A DNA stretch of 64,000 nucleotides, from positions 88,031,909 to 88,095,908 of the forward strand of contig CM033714.1 in assembly GCA_019671005.1 (NCBI GenBank), given 5' to 3'. The stretch's first letter is position 1. Every line of letters starts with the position of its first letter. Position numbers and translations under genes: made by a program. The notes beneath the pieces are model-generated. The model had not been told where the DNA came from. It saw only the letters and a list, made by a program, of their open reading frames with translations, and made no database searches. Source of the stretch: Hibiscus mutabilis (Eukaryota > Streptophyta > Magnoliopsida > Malvales > Malvaceae). Below, piece after piece: positions 34,640 through 47,339 of the stretch.

Positions 34640-36375
34640 TTACCGAGAAAGAGGGTGGAGGCTCTATTTCGACGGGGCATCGAATGCCCTAGGCCATGGA
34701 ATAGAGGCAGTGTTAATTTCCCCCGAAGATGACTACTACCCTTTTACCAGTAGGCTAGAATTCTTTTGCACCAACAACATAGCCGAGTATGAAGCTTGTG
34801 TTATGGGACTCCGATCAGCCATTGAGAAGAAAATCAAGGTGCTCCAAGTTTTCAGAGATTCTTCTTTAGTAGTCTACCAACTTCGAAAAGAGTGGGAGAC
34901 CAGAGATCCGAAGCTGATCAAGTATTACGATTTGATCCAAGATTTGGTCAAAAATTTTGAAGAAGTAAATTTCATCTACTTGCCAAGAGAGGACAACCAG
35001 ATGGCCGACTCTCTGGCCACTTTGGCCTATGTGTTTAAAGTAAATGGGACGGCCGAAATAAAGCCTGTCGAGATGCAAACTTTTGAGGTACCGGCCCGCT
35101 GCTATAGTTTGGAGAAGGAAAATGATGGCAATCCATGGTATTACGACATCCTCCATTACATCAAATATCAAACTTACCCAAAAGACGCCAACGATAATGA
35201 AAAAAGAACTATCAGAAGGTTGGCATCAATGTACGTCCTTGATGGATAAGTTATGTATAAAAGAAGCAAAGATCGGATACCGTTGAGGTGTGTCAATTCT
35301 CGGGAGGCCGAAACTATTTTAGTAGATGTTCATGGAGGTTTATGCGGAACCCACGCTAGCGGCTTCTCGATGGCTGGGAAAATCATGAGATACGACTACT
35401 TATAGTCAACAATGGAATGAGATTGCATCAATTATGCAAAGAAATTCCAAATCTACGTCGATAAGATACATTCCCCGCCAGTGCCACTTCACGTCATGAA
35501 ATCACCTTGGCCATTTACTGCTTGAGGAATAGACGTCATTGGGCAGATACACCTGAAAGCTTCTAATGGGCATCGATTCATCTTAGTAGCCATTGATTAC
35601 TTCACCAAATGGGTAGAAGCTGCTTCATATACCAATATCACAAGAACGACAGTTTGCAAGTTCCTCAAGAAAGAAATTATATGTCGTTATGGTCTGCCCG
35701 AAAGGATCATCACTGACAATGCTTCCAACTTGAATAACAAAATGATGATTGAGGTGTGTGGACAATTCAAAATTATACATCACAATTCTACTATTTATCA
35801 CCCTAAGATGAACAGAGCTGTGGAGGCAGCAAATAAGAATATAAAGAAGATCATAGCAAAAACCACAGAAAATTACAAGGATTGACATGAAAAGTTACCT
35901 TTTGCCCTGTTTTCTTATCAGACCTCTGTGAGGACCTCCACCGGGGCAACGCCTTATTCATTGGTATATGGTACAGAAACGGTATTACCCATTGAGGTGG
36001 AGATCCCGTCGCTCCAAATTTTGAACGAAGTAAAGTTGGATGAGGCCGAATGGATACAAGCCAGAATTGATCAATTGAATCTTATTGAAGAGAAAAGGTT
36101 GAAGGCCATCTGCCATAGCCAAATGTATCAGAAAAAGGATGATGCGGGCCTATAACAACAAAGTTTACCTAGAGAGTTTCAAGAGTGGGATCTGGTGCTC
36201 AAAAAGATCTTACTCAACCAAAAAGACTTTTCGAGGGAAATGGATGCCTAATTGGGAAGGGCCTTATGTTGTAAAGAATGCCTTCTCCAGAGGAGCATTG
36301 ATCCTAGCTGAGATGGATGGGAAAGAGTTAAGCAACCCAATAAACTCGGAGTCGGTAAAAAAATATTATGCCTGA
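34640..36375 (+). pseudogene. Second RNase H and integrase of the retroelement
   Basis: A second RNase H follows the first: ISPEDDYYPFTSRLEF, NNIAEYEACVMGLRSA, FRDSSLVVYQL and YLPREDNQMADSLATLA, the archaeal-type copy found in Tat elements. The integrase core has VIGQI, IDYFTKWVEAASY, GLPERIITDNASN and YHPKMNRAVEAANKNIKK, then a C-terminal NWEGPYVVKNAFSRGALILA. Stops near 35247, 35401 and 35883 and a shift near 36140 disable it. It ends TGA after KKYYA. Confidence 0.85.
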
Positions 36376-37600
36376 AGAAAAGAAAAAAGAAGACGAAAAA
36401 AAGAAAAAAAGAAAAAAAAAGAAAAAAAAAGAAAAAAAATTAAAGAAAAAGAAAAGAGAGAAGAATGAGGGTTTAGGGCAAAAACCCTAAAATTGGTGTC
36501 CTAAAACTATGAGGTGATCTGAATTGAAAATCTGAACATGACAGTTCAGATATGTGTGAATTTTGGCATACGACTAACATACTTCATCAAAGGACGGTGC
36601 TTCAATCCTTAGGTCATTGAAAGTTGTAACCCAAAATGGTGAGTAAAATGTCTACTGTGGTCGATGGGTTCTTATTGTTCATACAGTCGACGTTATTTGT
36701 GTCTTTTCTTTTTCATGTTTGCTATGACTTTCAAAATTTTGTTAATGTTTCTCTAAGTATTAACAAAATATTATTTATGTTATCTGTCTTGTCATCATCT
36801 CGCAGATGAATTGGCATAGGTCACGAAAAGCAAAATATTTCTTGGTATTACTATGAGTTAACCTATTGAGTGCAGGTTATTCCAGGATAGAGGGTGAATC
36901 TGCCAAGGTTAAGGCAAAAAGATCATTGGGGTGAAATTGACGAGATTTACCAAAGAAAGACAGTGAATACCTCACTTATTATTGAGGGAACTAAAGGCGA
37001 AAACCCAGAAGGGCGCCTAAAAGAAAAAAGAAGAAAAAAAGAAAAGGAGAAAAAAAGAAGAAGAGAAAGAAAAAAGAAAAAAAAAGAGAAAAAATAGAAG
37101 AAGAAAAAACTGAAGTGAAAACTCGTAGAGGGCACTTTGGAAGTACAAGTCCAAAAGTGAAAACATGAAAAGGCACTTTAGAACAAATAAATTAAGAATG
37201 GGTATAAAGTTTGAACCCGAGTGACAAATGGAGTACCACCGTCACAAGAAAGAGAGGAAGAAAGCAAAGGAAAGTCGAAATCAAGGGACCAAAAAGAAGA
37301 AATGTCCGAGTGAATTATTGCTATCCATGCATCATATTTAGTTAGACATTCCTAGGTTAGGGGCATGCTAACTCATGCCATCGCATCATTTTGTCTCTTT
37401 TTACAGAATAAAAAGGGAGACCTCTTGAGAAGAGAAACAAACATCAGGAGGGAAATTGGGAGAGAATTTCCAAGCAAAGGATTTTGAAAACATCAATTCC
37501 CGGTGAAAAAGGCTAGATGATAGAACCTTTTGAAAGGGGGAAGAAGAGGTTAGCCTATCCGTTCAGGCTCACAAAGAGCAGAAGCCTTCATGGAACCCTC
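36376..37600 (+). other. Purine-rich 3' untranslated region of the retroelement
   Basis: Long AAAAAGAAAAAG-type runs at 36378-36460 and 37015-37110 separated by unique sequence. No coding potential; the short frames here are low-complexity. Confidence 0.7.
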
Positions 37601-37604
37601 ATTT

Positions 37605-37915
37605 CAAGAATTTCTATTTGTTCGTTACCGCTTCAGAGGAACATGTCATCTTTGTCGGGTTATGTCTGCTGTCATTTTGGAGGGACATCCTGGCATCACT
37701 AAGATTGCTTTCGACCGCTTCGGGAAAGCAAAGTCATTTGGATTCGTTCGCTGCCGCTTCGGAGGAATGAGTCATTCGGTAACTGGTTTGTCCAATGCCG
37801 ATCGAGAAAGGCATGCCAGCACTGCCCACTTGTTTTCTGTCGTTTTGTAGAAACAAGTCATCTCAATTTACTTGTTGCCATTTCGGAATAGTAAATCATC
37901 CGACATAGAAGTATG
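37605..37915 (+). repeat. Degenerate tandem repeat before the 3' LTR
   Basis: About seven imperfect units of 35-50 bp built around GCCGCTTCGGAGGAA followed by AAGTCATT-like ends (for example TTACCGCTTCAGAGGAAC, GACCGCTTCGGGAAAGC, GCTGCCGCTTCGGAGGAATG, GTTGCCATTTCGGAATAG). Tandem repeats between pol and the 3' LTR are a known feature of Ogre elements. Confidence 0.7.
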
Positions 37916-37980
37916 ACAAAATTAGTGCTTATGGTATTTGCTTTATTCTTGTTTCACAAGTGTAAGCAAAGATGGGCAGT

Positions 37981-40900
37981 TGTAATCATTAATTTTGTCA
38001 GGGGTTAACCTTTTTTTCAATAATGGGCTTATATATGTCTATCTTATTATTAGGTAATTATAAAATGGGTTTATGTGTGTTAGTATACATAAAGAGTATA
38101 TAATAAGTGTGTGTTCATTATGAATGAATATGTGTTGTTTGTCCAAATTGCATGTAATATACATGTATGTGTTATTAGTATATTATGTGTGTTTACAATT
38201 GTTTTAATGTGAATGTGCATATGTATGTATTTGTTATTCCAATGTCATTGATAATTAACTATGAACGTATATTGTATGTATAATTGTATGTATGTACGTG
38301 TGTATTAACGTTTGAATGTATATGTAGTTATTACTAGGTTTACTATAATGTGGGCTGTTAATTAATTAAAGTATAATAAAGTATATAAGTATGAAGGTAT
38401 ATATGTATATACAGATTAAATAAAAAATTAAGCCCAAATGTTTATAAGAGTCCAGATCCATTACATATTTAACCCAAATATATATATACATATATAATAT
38501 AACAAAGGCCTATTTGGCCCAAACCAAATTCTAAAACCCTAATAATAATCTGATCCCCTCTTACAACCGCCAGCATCTGGTCGTTGGATCAGATATGATC
38601 CAACAGTCTAGATCAAGCCCGAGATGACTGCCCAGATCCCTAGGTGCGCGTGTTCCTCACCTACGCAATTGTTCGGCTCCCACGCGCTGGCTCCCCAACT
38701 CCCACGCTTGAGTGTGTCCCACGCCCCGAACAGACTTTAGCGGCGCCGGGAATTATGACGACCCTCAACCACCGAGCCAGAGAAAAACATATAAAAACAA
38801 AGGGGCACGTCAGAGCATCATCATCCACAGTAATGGCATTTAAAGTTTACTTAAACTTGTAAATCATATGCAATATGGCAATGAACAATCGGAATAAGAT
38901 ATGAGCATGTAATGCATCATTTTGTAACGGTATTTAAAAAAACAGAAACAATAAACAAAAAAGACAACCTTTCGAGGTATATTCTTCTTTACAGTTTATC
39001 TACATGCATATGAACATATAGTATAGACATATAAAAAAGTGAGAGTTAAGTATTTTACCCTCGTAGATCCCCTTTCTTTTTGCGTCGCTCATGTTTCCTC
39101 CCACCATCACTACTCTGTTAATAAACCGTGGCTTCCTCAAGGTCGAATATGGTGAAACGGTGCAAGTAGGAGGCGACAGAGGTCTTTTATTTTGATTCGG
39201 TCTTTAGGGTTTTACTGAGAAAGAGAGAGGTTTGGATGAAATTAGGTTGGGATTTAGGCTCGGGTTGAAAGCAGGGAATTTTTAGGCCGATTTAAGGCCA
39301 AGGAGTGGTCGATTTCTGAAAAACGCGGCGGAGTAGGTCGTCGGAATCTGGGTTCATGATGAACCTAGATGAACTTGATGAAGTTCAAAGCTTTTTTGGG
39401 GATTTGTTATAACACAAAAAATGACCCAAAAAATCAAATTTTCGGACGAATGGGGGTATATATAACGTTATAAATTTTTAAATGGTATAATATCGCTTTT
39501 AGTCCCTCCGTCCTAGAATAATTATGCCGGAAGGGCTTCCGCATAGTCTAATTGCGTTGTCAGTCCCTCCGTGTGGGATAATTACCCTGGGGAGCCATTC
39601 TGCCTTTTTAAATTACCCATTGGTCCTTCGTAGTTTTTAAAATTTTTCAATTACATCCCTGTTATTTCTTTTATTTTTGTCTTGGTATTTTATTTTCTCA
39701 CAGTTAGGTCATTTTTTTCTAGTTTCGAATTATGTTATTTTACTCATTTACTTTTATGTTTTTTTTAGTTTAAATTTTGCATATTTATGTTTAATATTTG
39801 TGATTTGATTTTTTATGCTACTTTACTCATTTGTGACAATGATTTTAGGGATAAAATTAGTTCGAACGGAATGCATGTTTAATATGTATGTAGATTTAGC
39901 ATAAATCGAAAATATGACGTATAATCTTATGTTTAACATGCATTTGTTGGTGAATTAAAATTGGTAGAATGTCATGAATAGCTCTCAACTTATAATACGT
40001 TTTAGAATAAAAGTAGGAATTTGTAGGAAAATAAATAAATAAATAAAGTATAAATAGATAAAAATATAAATGTTTTAATATATAATATATTTTTTATATG
40101 GTAAATTTTTAGATATGTATATATATATATATATGTATATATGTACATACAATAAATACTTTCGATATATAACAATTTTAAAGAATAAGATAGAGTTTTG
40201 TAAAATATGATATATATATATATATATTACCTATAATTTTGAAGTTAGGAAGCGTAATTTTAAAGAGCATACTAATATATTTTGGTACATAAAAAAATAT
40301 AGTTTTTGAAGTGTATAATAATGTGAAAATGAAATATATATATATATGGTTTATGATATGGCTTAAAGTATATAAAAGATTTTAGCAAAATGAATAATGT
40401 ATAATAGTAGGTTTTTCTTATGGAACTTTAACACATAATTTGCTTTAATGTATACTTTTGAATAATAGGTTTTTTATATATACATGTCATAACTTTAATT
40501 CATAATTTATTTCAATACATGTTTTTAAATAATATTTTTTATATTATATTAATATAATGTATTTTAAACCTTCTGGGCTTTCATTACATAATAACAATCT
40601 GGGCCTTGATTTTTTTAGATTAGTTTCAATAGTTTGGGCCTATGGTTTGGGCTTAGATTGTAGAACTTAGTTAGTTCCTTTTATGCTTAGATTAGGAAAA
40701 GTCAAATTGATTCGAACAAATCGTGTGTCCGACTTATGGGGGCGCGATCGTAGAATTAAATTAGTCTTAGTCTTTTTAAGGCTTTAATTAGATTAGTGTT
40801 CGGATTAATTTAGTGAATTTAAATTTATCCTCGACTTATTGGGGTAAATATTAAATTCATTAAATTAATTGAACATTTCTTAATTACCTTGAGGGGAAAA

Positions 40901-41763
40901 TCGATTTTAAGCCTAACTTAGCACTAAATTGTAGTTTAGCCCCCGTAAATTGAGCTTCTTAATCCTTTTAGGGGTTAAATACATAATGGAGTTATATACA
41001 TGTCAAAATTGGCATTTTTTATGTGTTTACATTTATGCCCTTGACTGACATATCTTAATTGACATTAATGTATTCCTTAATCTTAGATGCATCGAATATT
41101 TGTGTCGTAACAGTTCCAGCTTAAAGGATGTTGACCAAATGTTCAGATTAATTCTTACCGTCCCGAGGTAAATGGATTTAAAATTAATAAAAATCATCAT
41201 ATCATATTTAAATGTTTGCATTATGCATAAAGGTGACGTACAAAGGTCAAACCATAAATTAACACGACAATCGGGCTTATTCGATGTCGGTTTAATTTAT
41301 GGTCCGACACATCGTCAACCTTATTAATTAAATGTTTAATTAATTTGAGTATTCCAATTCGATAAAGCCCATGCAATCAAGGTTAATCTTTATCTAAGAA
41401 CTTTAAATTAAATTCAATTTAAATTTTAATAACTTTCATCCTTTTAAGGGCAACAAATTTTTTGGTACCGATCTCCGGGCATGATGGGGGTGCTAATCCT
41501 TTCTCACACGTAACCAACTCTCGGACCCTTTCGCAATAAATCTCTGGTTTTAGGGTGTCCGGCCTACCTTACCCAAGTGGCCGATGGCGACTCCAAATTT
41601 TCATCGTTTTGAAAATTTTAAAGTTTTCAAAAGAAATCTCCATTTTCCAAAGGATTTTCATTAACAATTCAGGGGATAATTAGTAGCCGGCTTATTTTTC
41701 TAACCAAACACCCTTAACACGACAAAATTTCTTTTTTAAAAAAGAAAAAAAGGGGTCGCTACA
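37981..41763 (+). repeat. 3' LTR, 3783 bp
   Basis: Matches the 5' LTR from TGTAATCA to CTACA. Preceded by a short purine-leaning stretch AAGCAAAGATGGGCAG. It lacks about 60 bp present in the 5' copy (joint near 41093) and has several small microsatellite length differences. Confidence 0.92.
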
Positions 41764-41768
41764 CATAC

Positions 41769-44700
41769 TTGATATCTCACCTATGTGAGATGCATGTTTT
41801 TTTATTTTTCCTTAAACAATTCACAAATAACATACTTTGAGCAACAATTTCTCATTCATCACTCAATCGTTTTGAGCACATGAGATATCGTTGTAAAGGA
41901 CCTATGGAGTAGAATATGAAACCATAATTTCATGATTCGAATCTCCACGTTTACCCATTAAAAATATGTCTTAAAATTTCCAATTTATTATAATTTTGCA
42001 ACATTTTGTACCAACAATATCTAATTATTATCTATACTATGATCCATATCTACCAAAGGAAACAGTATCAAATAAAGCTTTGCATTCTCATCCGGCCCTT
42101 CTCCTAAAAAAGAGCGGGAAAAACACTCCAAGAGTCTGTCAAGGTCCAATTGATTTGGAACCATATTGGACCGATTGAGCTTCCACAACAAACCAGAACC
42201 AAATGGAATTTAAGTGGATCCGTCAATCTCTTTAGGAGAAATATACTTGTCAGCATCAGTCCATACATTTGTCTCCAATGGCCCATGATTTTTTGAAGAT
42301 GATGCCCCCATACCTACATGTTAACGACCACTCATTCGAGATCCATTAATTGATCGAGTAATTAAAGGTACAAATATTGTCTCATCTTATACAAATTCAA
42401 ATTGTTATCTTGAGAATATAAATATCTCTTTGCTTAATAAAAACAGTCATCCATTCGCTCGGACATTGAAATGGTAAAAAGACTTGTACCAGTTTACTGG
42501 CTCCGAATTTTGTAAATCAATATGGATCTATTACATATAAAAAATCTTAAATATGAACTTTTTTCTTTAACAAAATGTAGTTCGTTTACTTTATTTTATA
42601 AAAATTTGATCTTCGTGCTTTATAAAAGTTGAAAAATCAATTTAGTTGTCTAGTTGATAAAACGTGTGAAATTGAACTCCTATTTTTGTTAATAAATTGT
42701 TGCATATAAATAATAAAATTATTGACTTTTTACTATTTTTCTGCATATAAAATTTTGAATTGTCGATTTTCAAGTTTGCAAATTAATAGAAAAGTCTAGT
42801 AATATTACCCCATCAAACTAATTTTTTTTTTTTTGAGAAATCAAATTCTGATAAATTAAAGTGGATAGACTAATTTCTAAATTTTCATAAAATGAGGAGA
42901 TAAAATTCATAACTTAACCAATTTAAACCCTTATCAAAATTAAAATAGATCTAAAAATATCATGTCGTATGAGGACTACACCTTTTCAAGAGCCAATTAT
43001 TTGCCTGAATGGTAGGGTTTGGCCAAGCCCGGAATTGAGCTTCAAAAAATTAGGTCAATTAGACTCATTTGCTAAATTTGTATTATGCTATATTATTTTA
43101 ATAGGTATATGACTTATATCGTATATAAATTAAGTTTATAATAATATATAATATTATAATGTAAAATTTTAAAAAACATTTTAAGTTGTTTATATTTAGA
43201 AAAGTAAAAAATAAAAACATAATTATATAATTATTAAAGATTAGATTATAAATAGTTTTTTTATTTCAAAAAACTAAAATTATAAGGTAAGATCGAAAAA
43301 AAATGGATTAACTATTTACAAATGTGAGTGAATTTAGACAAAATTAAAAGTTTATATTTCGAATTAAACTAAGATTAGACAAAATAAAATGTATTAATAT
43401 AATACATATACTCTGCCCACCCAATCCATTAATACCTCAAATGAATGACTTATCTCTATTTATCTTCTTATACTTATTTTATTTTTTTACCATATTAAAG
43501 TGAAATGAATTATTTTGTTTATACATCAATAAATCTGCAGCCGTGACTACTAACTACCAGTTAGTTTATCAAGATGAGATGTTATATATCTTGAATATTG
43601 TTTATGGCTCGAAATTATAATGTTGTGATTAAAATAAAGTAGGTTAAAAATGTTACCTATAATAAATTTCTGCGCTATCTTATCCTGATTAATAGACTAA
43701 TAGATAAAACACTTAGGGTTATAAAAAGGAATTGAAGTCATAATGTTATTATTTATATGTTCAAAGCTTAAGTAAACTCACGAGCCTGTATGTGTTGTAG
43801 AGAAACAACAGGGAGTTGACCGACCATCTGATATGGCCATGGTCGGTTGAAGTATATAAGTCCTTTCACCTGCAACGTGCAGTGTTAGGTCCTCATTAAT
43901 ATATATGATCACGACAAACACATGACACCCTCAACTAATTAAATCCAGTTTAATAACGATAGCCCTAATAATCCGTATTAACATAACTAATTACACCAGG
44001 ATTAAACAAAGTTTGGAGCATTTTCAAAATAATAATTTTATGTCAGAAAGATTTTGTTTTATTGTTTCATTGATCGTTTCTATTTTATTGATAATACAAA
44101 TGACATAATTATTAATAGAGCATATAAAAAAAAATCTTATAATCACCTTAAAACTATTAAGAAATATTTATTTAATATTTTCATGAAAATATTTAGCGAA
44201 CTAAACGTGTAAATATAACTTTTTGAGGATTTTAATTATTACTTTTAAAAGTATACTAAACATTGTAAAATAGCTTTCTGAGTAATCACACTTTTAGCAA
44301 CTGTTATTGGCCTGCTGAACGCTTAACAAAAGATTATGTCAAATGCAAAATTCATTCAATCATTGAGTTTTATTGCATCTCTGGGGCTTATGCAAAAATT
44401 AAGCCTTTCACATTCCAAATTATTATATGATTGAAACGAAAGAAAATTATTTGGTATATTATTATAGTATCAACTACCAATGAAGTTTTTGTACTCCATA
44501 AATTAGGGTGGATAGGGATAATAATATTTCTCGATTTTGATGGCTTCTGATATTATTCAACTCGGCCAGTCAGGTGGGTTTTTTTTTTTTTGTTAAAACT
44601 GTTGGGGTCAAGTTTAGAAGAAATATGTCCGCCCTCTCTGATATATTTACTAAAATGGTCTTTTTTTTCATTTTATAATTAATTTTATATACTATAATTA

Positions 44701-45297
44701 ATATTTTTCATTAACTTTTTTGAGTTGGGGCAAAGTTTAGTATAACTTTTTGTTAAAATTTTAGATTTGGAATGGGGTCTGATTATGCGTCAACTATATT
44801 AAATCAAAATCAAACCGAATTAAATTATATTAAAATTAAGATCAAATCGGATTTTGATTTTTACATTTGTGGCAAAAGAACTGCCTTGTTACCATCCTAA
44901 GGCTGAACATTCTATACAATAACTAAATCAACTGAAATTCAGTCATTAAGGATTTAATTGAATCGATCTATTTTAAAATAATTAAAAAAATGTATCATAT
45001 ATTTCATCGAAAACTGTATTATATATATAAAGTAATAATATATGTTAAAACGATTAAAAGGGTAGATTCGGTTATAACTTATAAATGCTAGTAATAAAAA
45101 ATAAACTTAAAAGGACAATAATGAATAAAATAATCAAAGCAAGGCATTATTACGTAACGTAAAAGGACAATAATTACAAACAAATTTCAGATTCCATGCA
45201 TGAGATTGAGAAGGAACATTGCTCCTTGTTCTTTTTTTTGCATCTGTTAGGGTCGACGTTAGCCATGTTAGTGGTGAAGTCAATAAACATGGCACAT
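41769..45297. other. Intergenic, one possible gene fragment, otherwise no gene
   Basis: AT-rich sequence with poly-T runs near 42822 and 44580. Apart from the minus-strand fragment at 42021-42311 nothing looks coding. No further element with defined ends was found. Confidence 0.5.
42021..42311 (-). pseudogene. Possible gene fragment, unrecognised
   Basis: An ATG-started frame of 97 codons with one internal TAA (42210-42212). It begins MGASSSKNHGPLETNVWTDA and later reads SNMVPNQLDLDRLLECFSRS, FLGEGPDENAKLYLILF. Codon content is less AT-biased than the flanks. I do not recognise the family; it could be a captured exon or chance. Confidence 0.3.
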
Positions 45298-45305
45298 ACC
45301 ATCAT

Positions 45306-45483
45306 CAGGGAAGAAACTATGTAGGGGTAGGGAAGAGTAATCGCCCCTTCAATTTCTGAACTTTTTTTTTTAATCTTTTTTTCTATATTTATTTTTTTTA
45401 AAAATAATTTATTTATAAATTTATCTTTCACTTTTAAACATTTATAATTTGTCCATCGATCTCAAATTCTAGCTCCATCACTG
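45306..45483. mobile_element. hAT-type MITE, 178 bp
   Basis: Starts CAGGGAAGAAACT and ends in the complement of CAGTGATGGAGCT. A perfect 8-bp duplication ACCATCAT flanks it (45298-45305, 45484-45491). The interior is T-rich and non-coding. Confidence 0.8.
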
Positions 45484-45491
45484 ACCATCAT

Positions 45492-47339
45492 CCCTCGTTT
45501 CTATGACTTTGACACTTCACTTTTGCTTCTTTTGTTACCCCCAATCTATCTAGCACAACAAATACGTTCCAACTCAAAATTACATGACATGTAGAATGGA
45601 TCGATTCGGTTTAGTGAAAATTAACGTTAAAAATTATCAAGATCAGTGATGAAACTTAACGAAAGAGTTTAGGGGTTCAACTAAAAAGTTTCAAAAATTT
45701 TAAATGCTTAAAATAAAATTTTATAAAATTTAGAAGGATTCAATTTATATTTTCCAAGTAATATGGGGTCTAACTAATTTTTTAATAATTTTGAGGGACT
45801 CAATGAATTTTTTTTAATTATGGGAAGATTTTAATCAAAAGTATTCGAATAATTTAAACATAATAAAAAAATTTAAAAATTTGAGGGGTTAAATTAAAAT
45901 TTTTAATTTTTGGAACTAAATTTTAATTTTTTATGGGGTCATAACAGTGTTAGAGGGTTAATAGAAGAGTGATAAAAATAATCAATGTATAAAGTTCAGC
46001 GAGTAAATTGAACGTTTTGAAATTTCAATAACCAAAATAGGTAAGAAAATAAAGTTTAGTAATGATTTGTGTATTTTATCGCTAGAATATTTTATATAAT
46101 AAATTTGAAATATCCTTGTATAAGGTAAAATAATTATTAAATAATAAAAATAGACGTATATATACACATATAACGTATACGTTGAAGCAAAATAGTAGGT
46201 GAGTTCAATTACTGTTTTCACAAACTGCAAACCAGCGGACTTCACCAAATATATTGATGATTATAACTAACTACCTTAGACTGGCTTCGGCTTGACCAAC
46301 CTAATTAACCGGCCGACATTAACCCGGTCGGCAGCATAGGCTGGAACAAATAGGATTCAAGCTAAGACTTTGTTCGACAATGATTTTTTCACGACCGTTG
46401 AGCTGAAAACGGACATTTAACAATCGTTCAAAATAATTTTTACGTTCACGATCGTTTGAAAAGTATTCTCGAATGAAGCCTAAGAGTAATAGTTGAATTT
46501 GAGTTCTTTTAAGAACCAAATTAAGCTTGTCACTTACGTTACCCAGATTTTCTTTTAAGTGAAAAAATATGTTTTAAGGGTAATATTAACAAGTAGTAAT
46601 ATCAAACAATAATTTTTTCTTTTCTTTTTAATTGTATCAATTTAATCCTTAAATTCATGTATTGCACTAATTTCGTCCTTTGGTTGTCGTTGACTAATAG
46701 AATCGTTATTATTAATCGCCTTTTGTCATGTCAGACACTCTATCATTAAATATTTAATAGCGTATGAGTTAGTCTGTCCATATGTCATTTTCTTTAATAA
46801 ATTCATGTCTTCCAATTACATGATACGAGCCAATTTTAATGACGTGATGATACAATAAATGTATAATTTTTTAAACATATAATTAATTGACAATTTTAAT
46901 GATGTGACTGTACAATTAATCTGAAATTTAATGGCTCGATATTCAAATGGTAAGACTAATTCAGTTTGGAGTTCGAAGGATAAATTGATAAAATCAAAAA
47001 GAGAGAATAATATTAACGATTTAGGATTATATTACACGGCCAAAATTACTCGCGAAAAAAGGCAATGACAGGGATCTGTAATCGAATCCATTAAAGATTG
47101 CAATGGAGTAAATATTTCATTAGATGACTATGAAACAAACAGAAGAAAAAGCAATGGAATATATATCTCAGTTTAGTGTTGTACTTAAAAACTAAATATA
47201 TAGCTCACAATTCCTTAGAAAATGCCTAGCGGGTGCCAATGAACCACCTCAGCAATAGACAGCCACTTTTGTAGAGACAGAGCCTCTCAAATACCTTCCT
47301 CTTTCTCCAACAATGGCTTGCACTACAAATCCTGCAACT
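45492..47339. other. Intergenic with decayed inverted repeats, then 3' flank of the expansin gene
   Basis: Non-coding. Near 46630-46680 (ATTGTATCAATTTAATCC) and 46970-47010 (GGATAAATTGATAAAATC) are opposed arms of an old MITE about 400 bp long. 47170-47339 is likely the 3' UTR of the minus-strand expansin. Confidence 0.5.

Larger units (their letters stand above)
22688..41763 (+). mobile_element. Complete 19.1-kb Ty3-type LTR retrotransposon, Tat/Ogre lineage
   Basis: Bounded by a 5-bp target duplication CATAC (22683-22687 and 41764-41768). LTRs start TGTAATCA and end CTACA. Order: 5' LTR, primer-binding site, leader, ORF1, gag, protease, AT-rich spacer, reverse transcriptase, RNase H, second RNase H, integrase, purine-rich and tandem-repeat 3' region, 3' LTR. 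The extra ORF1, giant LTRs, second RNase H and protease/RT spacer are known traits of plant Ogre/Tat elements. Frames are broken by many stops, so it is not autonomous. The LTRs differ at roughly 8 of their first 145 aligned bases, implying insertion some millions of years ago. Confidence 0.9.

Noticed and set aside
36900..37180. Lys/Arg/Glu- and Phe-rich open frames on both strands
   Set aside because: Produced by AAAAAG repeats in the 3' region of the retroelement.
45640..45970. CAGTGATGAAAC start suggesting another hAT element
   Set aside because: No matching right end or 8-bp duplication could be found; it is probably an old fragment.
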